Below the pieces are notes generated by a model. The model worked only from the letters and a program-made list of their open reading frames with translations. It ran no database searches and was not told where the DNA came from. DNA of 35,046 nucleotides, from positions 1 to 35,046 of the forward strand of contig JAFUSV010000121.1 in assembly GCA_017467565.1 (NCBI GenBank), in the 5' to 3' direction. The translations under genes were made by a program, and so were the position numbers. Positions 7,807-14,545 of the stretch are shown piece by piece. This stretch comes from Prevotella sp. Its GTDB lineage: Bacteria; Bacteroidota; Bacteroidia; Bacteroidales; Bacteroidaceae. Numbering within the stretch: the first letter of the stretch is position 1; each line of letters starts with the position of its first letter.

Positions 7807-7827
7807 TGTCTGACATTTGTCTGACAT
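7807..7827 (-). promoter_or_regulatory. PhoB-box-like direct repeat, likely regulator site
   Basis: TGTCTGACAT occurs at 7807-7816 and 7818-7827, so the centres are 11 bp apart. On the minus strand this gives TGTCA half-sites on an 11-bp period, the geometry used by OmpR/PhoB-type winged-helix proteins. It ends 29 bp upstream of the -7 box, a usual activator position. The gene just upstream encodes such a winged-helix protein, which is the obvious candidate to bind. Confidence 0.65.
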
Positions 7828-7846
7828 CTTGCGGCCAGTGTCGTTG

Positions 7847-8542
7847 TCAGTCTTCTATCTGCTTGATTTCCAGCCGATAGGCTTTGCCGCGGTCAGAGGC
7901 TATGTGTAGCTGTGAATGTTGCTCAACGACAGGTTTCAGACGGCGTATCAGCGTGTAGAGCGTCTCGCTGGCATCGGGTTTCTTAGGCCATAGCGAGTCG
8001 CAGATGTCGCTTTTCTGCAAGGCATGTGCTGGTGCCCGGAAGAACATCTCCATCAGCCGTTGCTGCATGGGTGTCAGTTGTACTCGGCTGCCGTCTTCGG
8101 CATAGAATAGACCGTCGCTTTCCTGATAGGTCAGTCCGCCGTAGGTGGTGCCGGTGATGGCCTGCACGATGCGCTCCCGGCGGTGCCATACGAACAGGGC
8201 CCACAGCACGGTGGCTGCCCAGAGAAGGGCTGCCGGACGCTGGTCGGAGAGGCTGAAGATGGTGGCCTCTGAACAGCGGGCGTAGGCTTTGAACTGAGGG
8301 CTGCGCGTGTCGACGGCCAGGGTAGCCTTGCCTCGCAGTTCGGCTATCTGCAGGTGACTGTTGAACACGCGTATGGTGTCCTGACTGATGACGTTGGTCT
8401 GCTGTTCGGCCAGTGTCAGTGCCAGGGCGCGGTTCATGTCGTCGGCCACGCGTCTGCCCGTAGCCTGATAGCTGCCCAGGCTCGTCAGTACCGACGTCAT
8501 GATGAGTGCGAAGAGCACGATGAGTGCATGTTTCCGTTTCAT
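7847..8542 (-). CDS. Membrane-anchored winged-helix transcriptional regulator
   Basis: A 231-residue one-component regulator. A first membrane helix lies at about 6-24 (ALIVLFALIMTSVLTSLGSY), then a predicted periplasmic stretch of about 75 residues, a second helix at 103-120 (LLWAATVLWALFVW) and a cytoplasmic OmpR/PhoB-type DNA-binding domain at about 145-226 (VQLTPMQQRLMEMFF, then LYTLIRRLKPVV and SDRGKAYRLE). The DNA-binding domain is C-terminal, unlike ToxR/CadC, and there is no receiver domain. It probably senses an envelope signal and activates the outer-membrane barrel gene 100 bp downstream, whose promoter has an 11-bp direct repeat of the type such domains bind. It follows the DUF362 gene after 29 bp; that gap contains GTTAAG-CTGT-CTTAAC (8553-8568). 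Confidence 0.85.
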   Translation of the reverse strand: MKRKHALIVLFALIMTSVLTSLGSYQATGRRVADDMNRALALTLAEQQTNVISQDTIRVFNSHLQIAELRGKATLAVDTRSPQFKAYARCSEATIFSLSDQRPAALLWAATVLWALFVWHRRERIVQAITGTTYGGLTYQESDGLFYAEDGSRVQLTPMQQRLMEMFFRAPAHALQKSDICDSLWPKKPDASETLYTLIRRLKPVVEQHSQLHIASDRGKAYRLEIKQIED

Positions 8543-8571
8543 GTCAGTGACTGTTAAGCTGTCTTAACTTC

Positions 8572-9537
8572 CTACTTGTCGATGTCTATGAGCGTGTACT
8601 TCCTGGAACCGAGGCCTATCTGCTCGGCATAGTCGGTGATGTAGGTGCCGTGCTGGCGGTTGATGCGCTTGATGAGGGGCCGGTTGTCGTCACCGGGCTT
8701 GCCCTTGTAGTTGAACACCTTGTCCAGGCAGGCCTGATCTACGGCCACGGGGTCGAGCGATGCCATGATGCCCATGTCCTGCAGTTCGGGCTTGGCGGGA
8801 TGTCCGTCGCAGTCGCAGTCCACCGACATGTTGTTCATCACGTTGATGTAGATGACCTGTCCGCTGAAGTAGTTGTGCACGGCCTGTGCGGCAGCAGCCA
8901 TCGACTCAAGGAACATGTCCTGGGTGTCGCCGGCAGCCAGGTACTCGGGGCTCCAGGCCAGCGCGGGGTCGTCGGTCTTGCCTGCCGAGTGGATGTAGCA
9001 CTTGCCGGCAGTAGAGGCCACGCCGATGGACGCATTCTTCATCACGCCGCCGAATCCGCCCATGGCGTGACCCTTAAAGTGTGCCAGATTGATCATAAAG
9101 TCGTAGTTAGCCAGGTGCTCGCCTACGATGTCGTACTTCAGGTGCTTCTTGTCCTGTATGGGTATGCGTATCTGTCCGAACTCGTCCATGAGGTCGACGG
9201 CGAAGATGCTGTCGAAGCCGTGCTCATGGATGGTCTGCCAGTGCTTCTGGGGGTCCTGGCGCGAACCGCCGTAGGCTGTGTTGCACTCTACGATGGTGCC
9301 GTTGACCTCGTCTACCAGCTGACGTATGAGCGTGGGCTTCAGGTAGTGGGTGTTGCCGCCTTCGCCCGTGGAGATCTTCACTGCCACGCGGCCTTTGGCC
9401 TCTACGCCCAGTGCCTTGTAAATCTTGACGAGCGACTCTGGTGTTATCTCTTTGGTCATGTAGACCTTGCTTTGCCCGAAGGCTGCTGTCGTCATCATCA
9501 GCATGAGTGCGGCAGCTAATGTTCTCATTCTCTTCAT
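8572..9537 (-). CDS. Exported DUF362 domain protein
   Basis: A 321-residue protein with a signal peptide (MKRMRTLAAALMLMMTTAAFGQ) and a DUF362 domain over most of its length. Recognisable pieces are GRVAVKISTGEGGNTHYLKP, VECNTAYGG, NLAHFKGHAMGGFGGVMKNASIG, GKCYIHSAG and the C-terminal MASLDPVAVDQACLD. Many DUF362 proteins are fused to 4Fe-4S ferredoxin domains; this one has no CxxCxxCxxxC cluster, only scattered cysteines and a CDCDGHPAKPE segment. The biochemical role of the family is unclear to me. It lies between the cvfB-like gene (38 bp upstream) and the membrane regulator (29 bp downstream), probably in one transcript. Confidence 0.85.
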   Translation of the reverse strand: MKRMRTLAAALMLMMTTAAFGQSKVYMTKEITPESLVKIYKALGVEAKGRVAVKISTGEGGNTHYLKPTLIRQLVDEVNGTIVECNTAYGGSRQDPQKHWQTIHEHGFDSIFAVDLMDEFGQIRIPIQDKKHLKYDIVGEHLANYDFMINLAHFKGHAMGGFGGVMKNASIGVASTAGKCYIHSAGKTDDPALAWSPEYLAAGDTQDMFLESMAAAAQAVHNYFSGQVIYINVMNNMSVDCDCDGHPAKPELQDMGIMASLDPVAVDQACLDKVFNYKGKPGDDNRPLIKRINRQHGTYITDYAEQIGLGSRKYTLIDIDK

Positions 9538-9575
9538 TATTGTAGTGTTTTAGTAGTGATGTCCGTTAACGCCCA

Positions 9576-10433
9576 TTATCTCTCTCCTGAACAGAGTCTC
9601 AGCCCGTCGGCCTCGATGGTGATGAGGCGGCGGCGGTAGAGGTCGCCGATGGCTTTCTTGAACACCTTCTTGCTCACCTTGAAGCGGTCGGCTATCAGTT
9701 CGGAGGGTGAGTGGTCGTCCAGCTCGCAGCGCCCGTTGTTCTCGTAGAGATAGCGCAGCAGCACCTCGGCGAAGTCGAGCGTCTGCTGGCGTCCCGTGGG
9801 CTGTAGGGTCAGGTCTATCTTGCCGTCCAGGCGTACATGGTCTACGTAGGCCGAAAGACGGTCGCCGCTGTGCAGCGGTTGGAATATCTGGTTGTCGTAT
9901 ATCTGACCTTGGAAGCGGTTGTTGACGATGACCTTGAAGCCCAGGTCGGTCTTCTGCCATATCAGGATGTCGACGGGCATGCCGTGCTGCAGCTGCGGCA
10001 GGTCTTCGGTGGTGGGCACCGTGAGGTAGCGTTCCACCTTGGCCGTAGCCATCAGTCGGTAGCTCTCTTCGTCCACTTTAATATATACAATGTACGCGCG
10101 CCCCTGATGCATGGGCTGCTTCTGCTCACGGAAGGGGCAGAACAGGTCCTTCATCAGTCCCCAGCGCAGGAAGACGCCGTACTGATTGGTCCATGCTACT
10201 TCCAGCGAGGCAAACTCGCCCACCTGTGCAAAGGGCTTCTCGGTGGTGGCCACCATGCGCTCGTCCTGGTCGAGGTAGATGAACACTTCTATCTCGTCGC
10301 CGACGTGCATCTGGCGGGTGACGAAGCGGTTGGGCAGCAGGATGTCGCCCGTCTTCTCGTCGCCTGCGAGGTAGAGTCCGTGGTCGCTGTGGCGCAGGAT
10401 GCGCAGGGTGTTGTAGGAGCCGAGTTGTATCAT
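9576..10433 (-). CDS. CvfB-like S1 RNA-binding protein
   Basis: A 285-residue cytoplasmic protein resembling CvfB/YitL, which consists of several S1-type OB domains and a C-terminal winged helix. The beginning fits the first S1-like domain ([21 protein letters not shown]). [21 protein letters not shown] at about 72-92 is the second, and [30 protein letters not shown] the third. The end ([32 protein letters not shown]) is the winged helix. CvfB binds RNA and affects expression of virulence genes in Staphylococcus; its role in Bacteroidota is not known to me. Its ATG overlaps the stop of the LolD-like gene by 4 bases (ATGA), so the two are translationally coupled. Confidence 0.88.
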   Translation of the reverse strand: MIQLGSYNTLRILRHSDHGLYLAGDEKTGDILLPNRFVTRQMHVGDEIEVFIYLDQDERMVATTEKPFAQVGEFASLEVAWTNQYGVFLRWGLMKDLFCPFREQKQPMHQGRAYIVYIKVDEESYRLMATAKVERYLTVPTTEDLPQLQHGMPVDILIWQKTDLGFKVIVNNRFQGQIYDNQIFQPLHSGDRLSAYVDHVRLDGKIDLTLQPTGRQQTLDFAEVLLRYLYENNGRCELDDHSPSELIADRFKVSKKVFKKAIGDLYRRRLITIEADGLRLCSGER

Positions 10434-11140
10434 AAGGTTGATGGGTCTGATGGGTCTAATGGATCTAATGGGGTTGTTGGGAGAACGGCGGTCTCTAAAA
10501 GGCCGTCACGCATGTGGATGGTGCGGTCGGTGATGGTGGCCAGCTGCTCGTCGTGGGTGACGATGACGAAGGTCTGGCCGTACTTGTCGCGCAGATCGAA
10601 GAAGAGCTGGTGTAGCTCCTGCTTGTTCTTCGTGTCGAGTGATCCTGACGGTTCGTCGGCCAGGATGACGGCTGGGTTGTTGACAAGTGCACGGGCTACG
10701 GCTACGCGCTGCTTCTCGCCACCCGACAGCTCGGCAGGCTTGTGTGAAGCACGGTCGGAGAGTCCCATGAACTGCAGCAGCTCCTCGGCGCGGGCTTTGG
10801 CCTGCTTCTTCGATACGCCTGCTATGTAGGCCGGTATCATGATGTTCTCGATGGCCGTAAACTCAGGCAGCAGCTGGTGGAACTGGAACACGAAGCCCAG
10901 GTGGCGGTTGCGGAAGTCGCTGAGCTGTCGCTGCGAGAGGGAGGTGGTGTCGATGGAGTCGACACACACCGTGCCGCTGTCGGGGCGGTCGAGGGTGCCT
11001 ATGATTTGTAGCAGCGTGGTCTTGCCTGCACCGCTGGGACCAACGATACTGACGACCTCGCCCTTGGCGATGTGCAGGTCTATGCCCTTGAGCACTTGCA
11101 GCGAGCCGAAGCTCTTGGTGATGTTTTCTATTCTAATCAT
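10430..11140 (-). CDS. lolD: LolD-like ABC transporter ATP-binding protein
   Basis: A 236-residue ABC ATPase of the LolD/MacB/FtsE group. Walker [10 protein letters not shown] is at 34-42, the Q-loop at about 87, signature LSGGEKQR at 138-145, Walker [13 protein letters not shown] at about 158-169 and the switch histidine in [10 protein letters not shown]. LolD powers release of lipoproteins from the inner membrane, or in MacB-like systems drives a periplasmic efflux step. No permease gene is next to it, so the exact partner is open. The last residues, [14 protein letters not shown], are encoded by a 9-bp tandem repeat (10441-10476) and are very likely not part of the fold. A second array of the same repeat lies just upstream of the start. 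Confidence 0.82.
   Translation of the reverse strand: MIRIENITKSFGSLQVLKGIDLHIAKGEVVSIVGPSGAGKTTLLQIIGTLDRPDSGTVCVDSIDTTSLSQRQLSDFRNRHLGFVFQFHQLLPEFTAIENIMIPAYIAGVSKKQAKARAEELLQFMGLSDRASHKPAELSGGEKQRVAVARALVNNPAVILADEPSGSLDTKNKQELHQLFFDLRDKYGQTFVIVTHDEQLATITDRTIHMRDGLLETAVLPTTPLDPLDPSDPSTL
10441..10476. repeat. 9-bp tandem repeat encoding the LolD tail
   Basis: Four units: ATGGGTCTG, ATGGGTCTA, ATGGATCTA, ATGGGGTTG. They encode the LDP-rich C-terminus of the ATPase on the minus strand. The same unit forms a seven-copy array at 11143-11205 on the other side of the gene. Confidence 0.9.
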
Positions 11141-11142
11141 GG

Positions 11143-11205
11143 ATGGGTCTTATGGGTCTTATGGGGCTAATGGGTCTTATGGGTCTAATGGGTCTTATGG
11201 GGTTT
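11143..11205. repeat. 9-bp tandem repeat between lolD and the antiporter gene
   Basis: Seven units of ATGGGTCTT/ATGGGTCTA/ATGGGGCTA begin 3 bp upstream of the lolD start. The antiporter gene ends inside the array: its last residues (KPHKTH) and TAG stop come from the repeat. The array therefore supplies both the leader of lolD and the C-terminus of the antiporter. Confidence 0.93.
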
Positions 11206-13323
11206 TCTTCTCAGCCAGTTGAGCAGCTGTACGTAGGCGCTCTCGTCGGTCTGCTGCTGTGGAGCGGTGAAGGTCATGGCATCCTGCGGCTGACCGTTCT
11301 GGTCGGGGTAGAGGATGATGAGCGAGCACGACGGGAAATACTGTGACAGCTCGCGCGGCAGATACTCGAACGTGGCTTTGTACGACACGGTGCCCATGCG
11401 GGCCGTGATGACTATCAGCAGATGGTCGTCGTGCACCTGAGTGCTGAGCGTGGGGAACTCCTTCCAGTGCTCCATGTGCTCATACTCGGCCCGCAGCTCG
11501 GCATGATAGTGCTCTATGTATCCGCGTATCAGCTTGAGGCACTCCATGCGGCCGTGGAACACGATGCGGCAATTCAGGTTCTCGGCCATGCGCGACAGGC
11601 GCTCTATCCAGCGATAGAAGCCCGACTCGTACTCTACGCGCGAGGGAATGGCGACGACGATGCGGCGTATGGTGTTCAGCGGGCGGTTGATGCGGCATAT
11701 CATGATCTGCCGGTTGATCTCGGTGATGAGCCCCTGCGTGTAGGCTCCCCAGAAGGAGTCGCCGGGCGACTTGCGATGGTGCATGCCCATGATAATCTCC
11801 GACGCGCGGTTCTCCTTGAAGGCATGCTTCAGTCCGTTGGCAATGTTGGTAGCCAGGCGGCTCTGCGTCTGTATGCGCACGTCGGCAGAGTCGGCAGTGC
11901 GGGTGGCAGCCTCCAGCACCTTGAGACCTTCCTGCTGGTTGTCGTTGCTGTACTGGTCGTCGTAGACCACGTTGATGCCGATGATGCCGCGGTTGAGCCG
12001 CTTGTTGCGCATCAGTATGGCCAGGTGTACCAGGTTGGTGGCATCCTCCGCGTGTTGCAGGGGCAGCAGCATCTTCTCGTCGTCGCCCTGATGTTCGGCC
12101 TCCTCGGTCTTGTGCAGCTTCTCGCGTAGCAGGATGAGGCGCGAGGCGCTGTCGGTAGTGACAGAGCTGATGATGCACGTGAACAGAATCATCATCACCA
12201 CACCGTTGAGCATCATGTTGTCTACCAGTGGCGTGCCGTCGGCCGAGAGCAGTTCCATGCCTACCATGACCATGGCGATGGAACCGGCAGCGTGGGCCGT
12301 GGTCAGTCCGAACATCATGTGGCCCGACGAGATGTGCAGGCGGAAGACGAGGCACGACAGGTAGGCGGCTATGGCCTTGCCGAAGGTGCCGAAGAAGACG
12401 ATGCAGAATACGACCCAGGCAGTGTTCAGGTCGTGGAACATCACCCTGATGTCGATGAGCATGCCCACACCGATGAGGAAGTAGGGTATGAAGAGCGCGT
12501 TACCGATGAACTCCAGGCGGTTCATTAGCGGTGATACGCCGGGGATGAAGCGGTTGAGGAGGAGTCCTGCGAAGAATGCACCGAAGATGCCTTCCAGTCC
12601 GCAGGCGTCGCTGGCTGCTGCACTGAGGAAGAGCACGGACATGGTGTAGACGTAGAGCATCACGGCATCGTTGTAGCGGCGGAAGAACCAGCGCGTCAGC
12701 CGCGGGATGATCAGTATCGAGACTGTACAGAACAGCACCACCTTGCCCGCGAAGGTCAGCCAGAACAGCAGGTCGGCCTCGCCCTTGTAGGATGCCGCGA
12801 AGGCTGCCAGCACGGTCAGGGCCAGTGACAGGGCTATCATCGACGAGCCTACGCTGAGCACCACCGAGCGGTGCTTCTGCAGACCGTACTTGCCGACGAT
12901 AGGGTAGGCTATCAGCGTGTTGGACGAGAGGATGCAGGCCAACAGCATGGCCGCTGTGGGCGAATAGCCCAGGAGTGTGACGCCCACGAAATAGCCCATG
13001 GCAAAGGGCACGAAGAACGTCAGCAGACCGAATACCGACATGCGCACACCGTACTTCTTCAGGTCACTGAGGTTAATCTCCAGTCCGGCCAGGAACATGA
13101 TGTAAAGCAGACCTACGGAACCGAATATCTCGAACGAGCGGTCGCGTGCCAGGATGTTGAACCCATGCTGACCGATGACGATGCCTGCCAGCACCATGCC
13201 TATGATATGCGGTATGCGCAGTTTACCCATGATGATAGGGGCAAACAGAATAATCAGCAGCACGACGAAAAATATCATCGTCGGGTCCTGTACTAAGGGC
13301 ATTGTCGATAGTAGTATGGCCAT
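11185..13323 (-). CDS. Cation/proton antiporter (CPA2) with USP-like C-terminus
   Basis: A 712-residue inner-membrane protein. Residues 1 to about 400 form some 12 hydrophobic helices of the Na+/H+ exchanger (CPA2, KefB-like) type, with LRIPHIIGMVLAGIVIGQHG near the start and EGIFGAFFAGLLLNRFIP in the core. The remaining 300 residues are soluble and resemble tandem universal-stress-like domains (HLAILMRNKRLNRGIIGINVVYDDQ; IIMGMHHRKSPGDSFWG; RRIVVAIPSRVE). It probably exchanges Na+ or K+ for protons, with the soluble part as regulator. The -7 box at 13332-13339 leaves almost no leader before this ATG. The downstream Met8 (start at 13302) would give a normal leader and is a serious alternative. 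It is the first gene of a six-gene co-directional run. Confidence 0.9.
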   Translation of the reverse strand: MAILLSTMPLVQDPTMIFFVVLLIILFAPIIMGKLRIPHIIGMVLAGIVIGQHGFNILARDRSFEIFGSVGLLYIMFLAGLEINLSDLKKYGVRMSVFGLLTFFVPFAMGYFVGVTLLGYSPTAAMLLACILSSNTLIAYPIVGKYGLQKHRSVVLSVGSSMIALSLALTVLAAFAASYKGEADLLFWLTFAGKVVLFCTVSILIIPRLTRWFFRRYNDAVMLYVYTMSVLFLSAAASDACGLEGIFGAFFAGLLLNRFIPGVSPLMNRLEFIGNALFIPYFLIGVGMLIDIRVMFHDLNTAWVVFCIVFFGTFGKAIAAYLSCLVFRLHISSGHMMFGLTTAHAAGSIAMVMVGMELLSADGTPLVDNMMLNGVVMMILFTCIISSVTTDSASRLILLREKLHKTEEAEHQGDDEKMLLPLQHAEDATNLVHLAILMRNKRLNRGIIGINVVYDDQYSNDNQQEGLKVLEAATRTADSADVRIQTQSRLATNIANGLKHAFKENRASEIIMGMHHRKSPGDSFWGAYTQGLITEINRQIMICRINRPLNTIRRIVVAIPSRVEYESGFYRWIERLSRMAENLNCRIVFHGRMECLKLIRGYIEHYHAELRAEYEHMEHWKEFPTLSTQVHDDHLLIVITARMGTVSYKATFEYLPRELSQYFPSCSLIILYPDQNGQPQDAMTFTAPQQQTDESAYVQLLNWLRRKPHKTH

Positions 13324-13331
13324 TTCGAGTG

Positions 13332-13339
13332 CAAAGTTA
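13332..13339 (-). promoter_or_regulatory. -7 box of the antiporter gene
   Basis: The minus strand reads TAACTTTG, followed by CACTCGAA and the annotated ATG. The expected transcription start lies within a few bases of that ATG, so the mRNA would be leaderless or start at the internal Met8 (13302). Confidence 0.6.
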
Positions 13340-13351
13340 CGATTTTTTTGT

Positions 13352-13390
13352 GGAGTTAAAGGAGATAAAGAAGTTAAAGGGAGTTAAAGA
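13352..13390. repeat. GAGTTAAAG tandem repeat in a divergent promoter region
   Basis: Four imperfect units of 9-11 bp (GGAGTTAAAG, GAGATAAAG, AAGTTAAAGG, GAGTTAAAGA) fill the space between the divergent antiporter and asd promoters. Confidence 0.7.
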
Positions 13391-13415
13391 ACGATAGATT
13401 TTCTGACAGAATGAT

Positions 13416-13423
13416 TAACTTTG
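13416..13423 (+). promoter_or_regulatory. -7 box of asd
   Basis: TAACTTTG followed by CACCC, 25 bp upstream of the asd ATG, which gives a leader of about 20 bases. No TTG lies 20 bp upstream. Confidence 0.65.
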
Positions 13424-13448
13424 CACCCGATTTATAAACTTAAGGCTT

Positions 13449-14468
13449 ATGAAAGTAGCAATTGTAGGTGCAAGTGGCGCCGTAGGGCAGGAGTTTTTGA
13501 GACTGCTCGATGAAAGAAAGTTCCCTATGGACGAGTTGGTACTCTTCGGTTCTGATCGTTCGGCAGGGAGAAAGTACAGTTTTCAGGGTAAGGACATCGA
13601 AGTGAAACTGCTGAAGCATGGCGATGACTTTAAGGACATCGACATCGCATTCACCTCGGCAGGTGCAGGTACGTCGAAAGAGTATGCCGACGACATCACC
13701 CGCTATGGCTGCGTGATGATCGACAATTCGAGTGCCTTCCGCATGGACGACAACGTGCCCTTGGTGGTGCCCGAGTGTAATGCCAAGGATGCCCTGGTAC
13801 GTCCGCGTGGCATCATCGCCAACCCCAACTGCACGACAATCATGATGGTGGTCGTGCTGCAGCCGCTGGAGCAGCTGAGCCACATCAAGCGCATCCGCGT
13901 CAGCAGCTATCAGAGTGCCAGCGGCGCCGGTGCCGCAGCTATGGCCGAGCTGGAGCAGCAGTACCGCGAGATCGTGGAAACGGGCGAGGTGAAGACCATC
14001 AAGAAGTTCCCCCATCAGTTGGCCTACAACGTGATACCCCAGATAGACGTGTTCCAGCCCAATGGCTATACGAAGGAGGAGATGAAGATGTACAATGAGA
14101 CGCGCAAGATCATGCATACCGATGCCCGCTGCTCGGCCACCTGCGTCCGTGTATCCTCGCTACGCTCACACTCGGAGAGCGTATGGATTGAGACCGAAAG
14201 CCCCATCAGCGTAGAGCAGGCCCAGCAGGCCATTGCCCAGGCACCTGGTTGCACCCTGGTGGACGACCCCACGACGCTGACCTATCCCATGCCCCTGCAT
14301 ACGGCAGGCAAGGACGATGTCTTCGTAGGTCGTGTGCGTAAGGACCTGGCTGACGACAACGGACTGACGCTCTGGCTCTCGGGTGACCAGATACGCAAGG
14401 GCGCAGCACTCAACGCCGTGCAGATAGCCGAGTATCTGGTCAAGGTAGGCGGCCTGAAGAATACCTAA
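13449..14468 (+). CDS. asd: Aspartate-semialdehyde dehydrogenase
   Basis: A 339-residue cytoplasmic enzyme that reduces aspartyl phosphate to aspartate semialdehyde with NADPH, the branch point to lysine/diaminopimelate, threonine and methionine. The NADP loop [10 protein letters not shown] is at 7-16, the catalytic cysteine in NPNCTT at residue 128, [16 protein letters not shown] carries the substrate-binding glutamine, and [15 protein letters not shown] includes the conserved arginine and histidine. Length and motifs are normal for the family. It has its own promoter and no neighbours from the same pathway. The 15-bp inverted repeat at 14493-14531 may act as its terminator. Confidence 0.97.
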   Translation: MKVAIVGASGAVGQEFLRLLDERKFPMDELVLFGSDRSAGRKYSFQGKDIEVKLLKHGDDFKDIDIAFTSAGAGTSKEYADDITRYGCVMIDNSSAFRMDDNVPLVVPECNAKDALVRPRGIIANPNCTTIMMVVVLQPLEQLSHIKRIRVSSYQSASGAGAAAMAELEQQYREIVETGEVKTIKKFPHQLAYNVIPQIDVFQPNGYTKEEMKMYNETRKIMHTDARCSATCVRVSSLRSHSESVWIETESPISVEQAQQAIAQAPGCTLVDDPTTLTYPMPLHTAGKDDVFVGRVRKDLADDNGLTLWLSGDQIRKGAALNAVQIAEYLVKVGGLKNT

Positions 14469-14477
14469 AAATTGCGA

Positions 14478-14508
14478 TTGCGTATATAATAGATAATGTG
14501 TAACTTTG
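14478..14508 (+). promoter_or_regulatory. Promoter of the duplicated secreted protein
   Basis: TTG at 14478-14480 and TAACTTTG at 14501-14508 are separated by exactly 20 bp, a full Bacteroidota promoter. The start codon follows 38 bp after the -7 box. The -7 box is part of the inverted repeat 14493-14531. Confidence 0.8.
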
Positions 14509-14531
14509 CACCCACAAAAGTTACACATTAT
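14493..14531 (+). promoter_or_regulatory. 15-bp perfect inverted repeat over promoter
   Basis: ATAATGTGTAACTTT (14493-14507) and AAAGTTACACATTAT (14517-14531) are exact reverse complements around the 9-base loop GCACCCACA, followed by TTTATTG. Read-through RNA from asd would form this stem followed by a U-rich stretch, so it could terminate asd. RNA started at the local promoter (about 14513) lacks the first arm. A DNA-level operator role is the alternative. Confidence 0.7.
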
Positions 14532-14545
14532 TTTATTGTATCATT

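Noticed and set aside
14508..14516. Invertible promoter switch at the 15-bp inverted repeat
   Set aside because: The 9-base loop is too short for recombinase inversion, so a hairpin or operator is more likely here.
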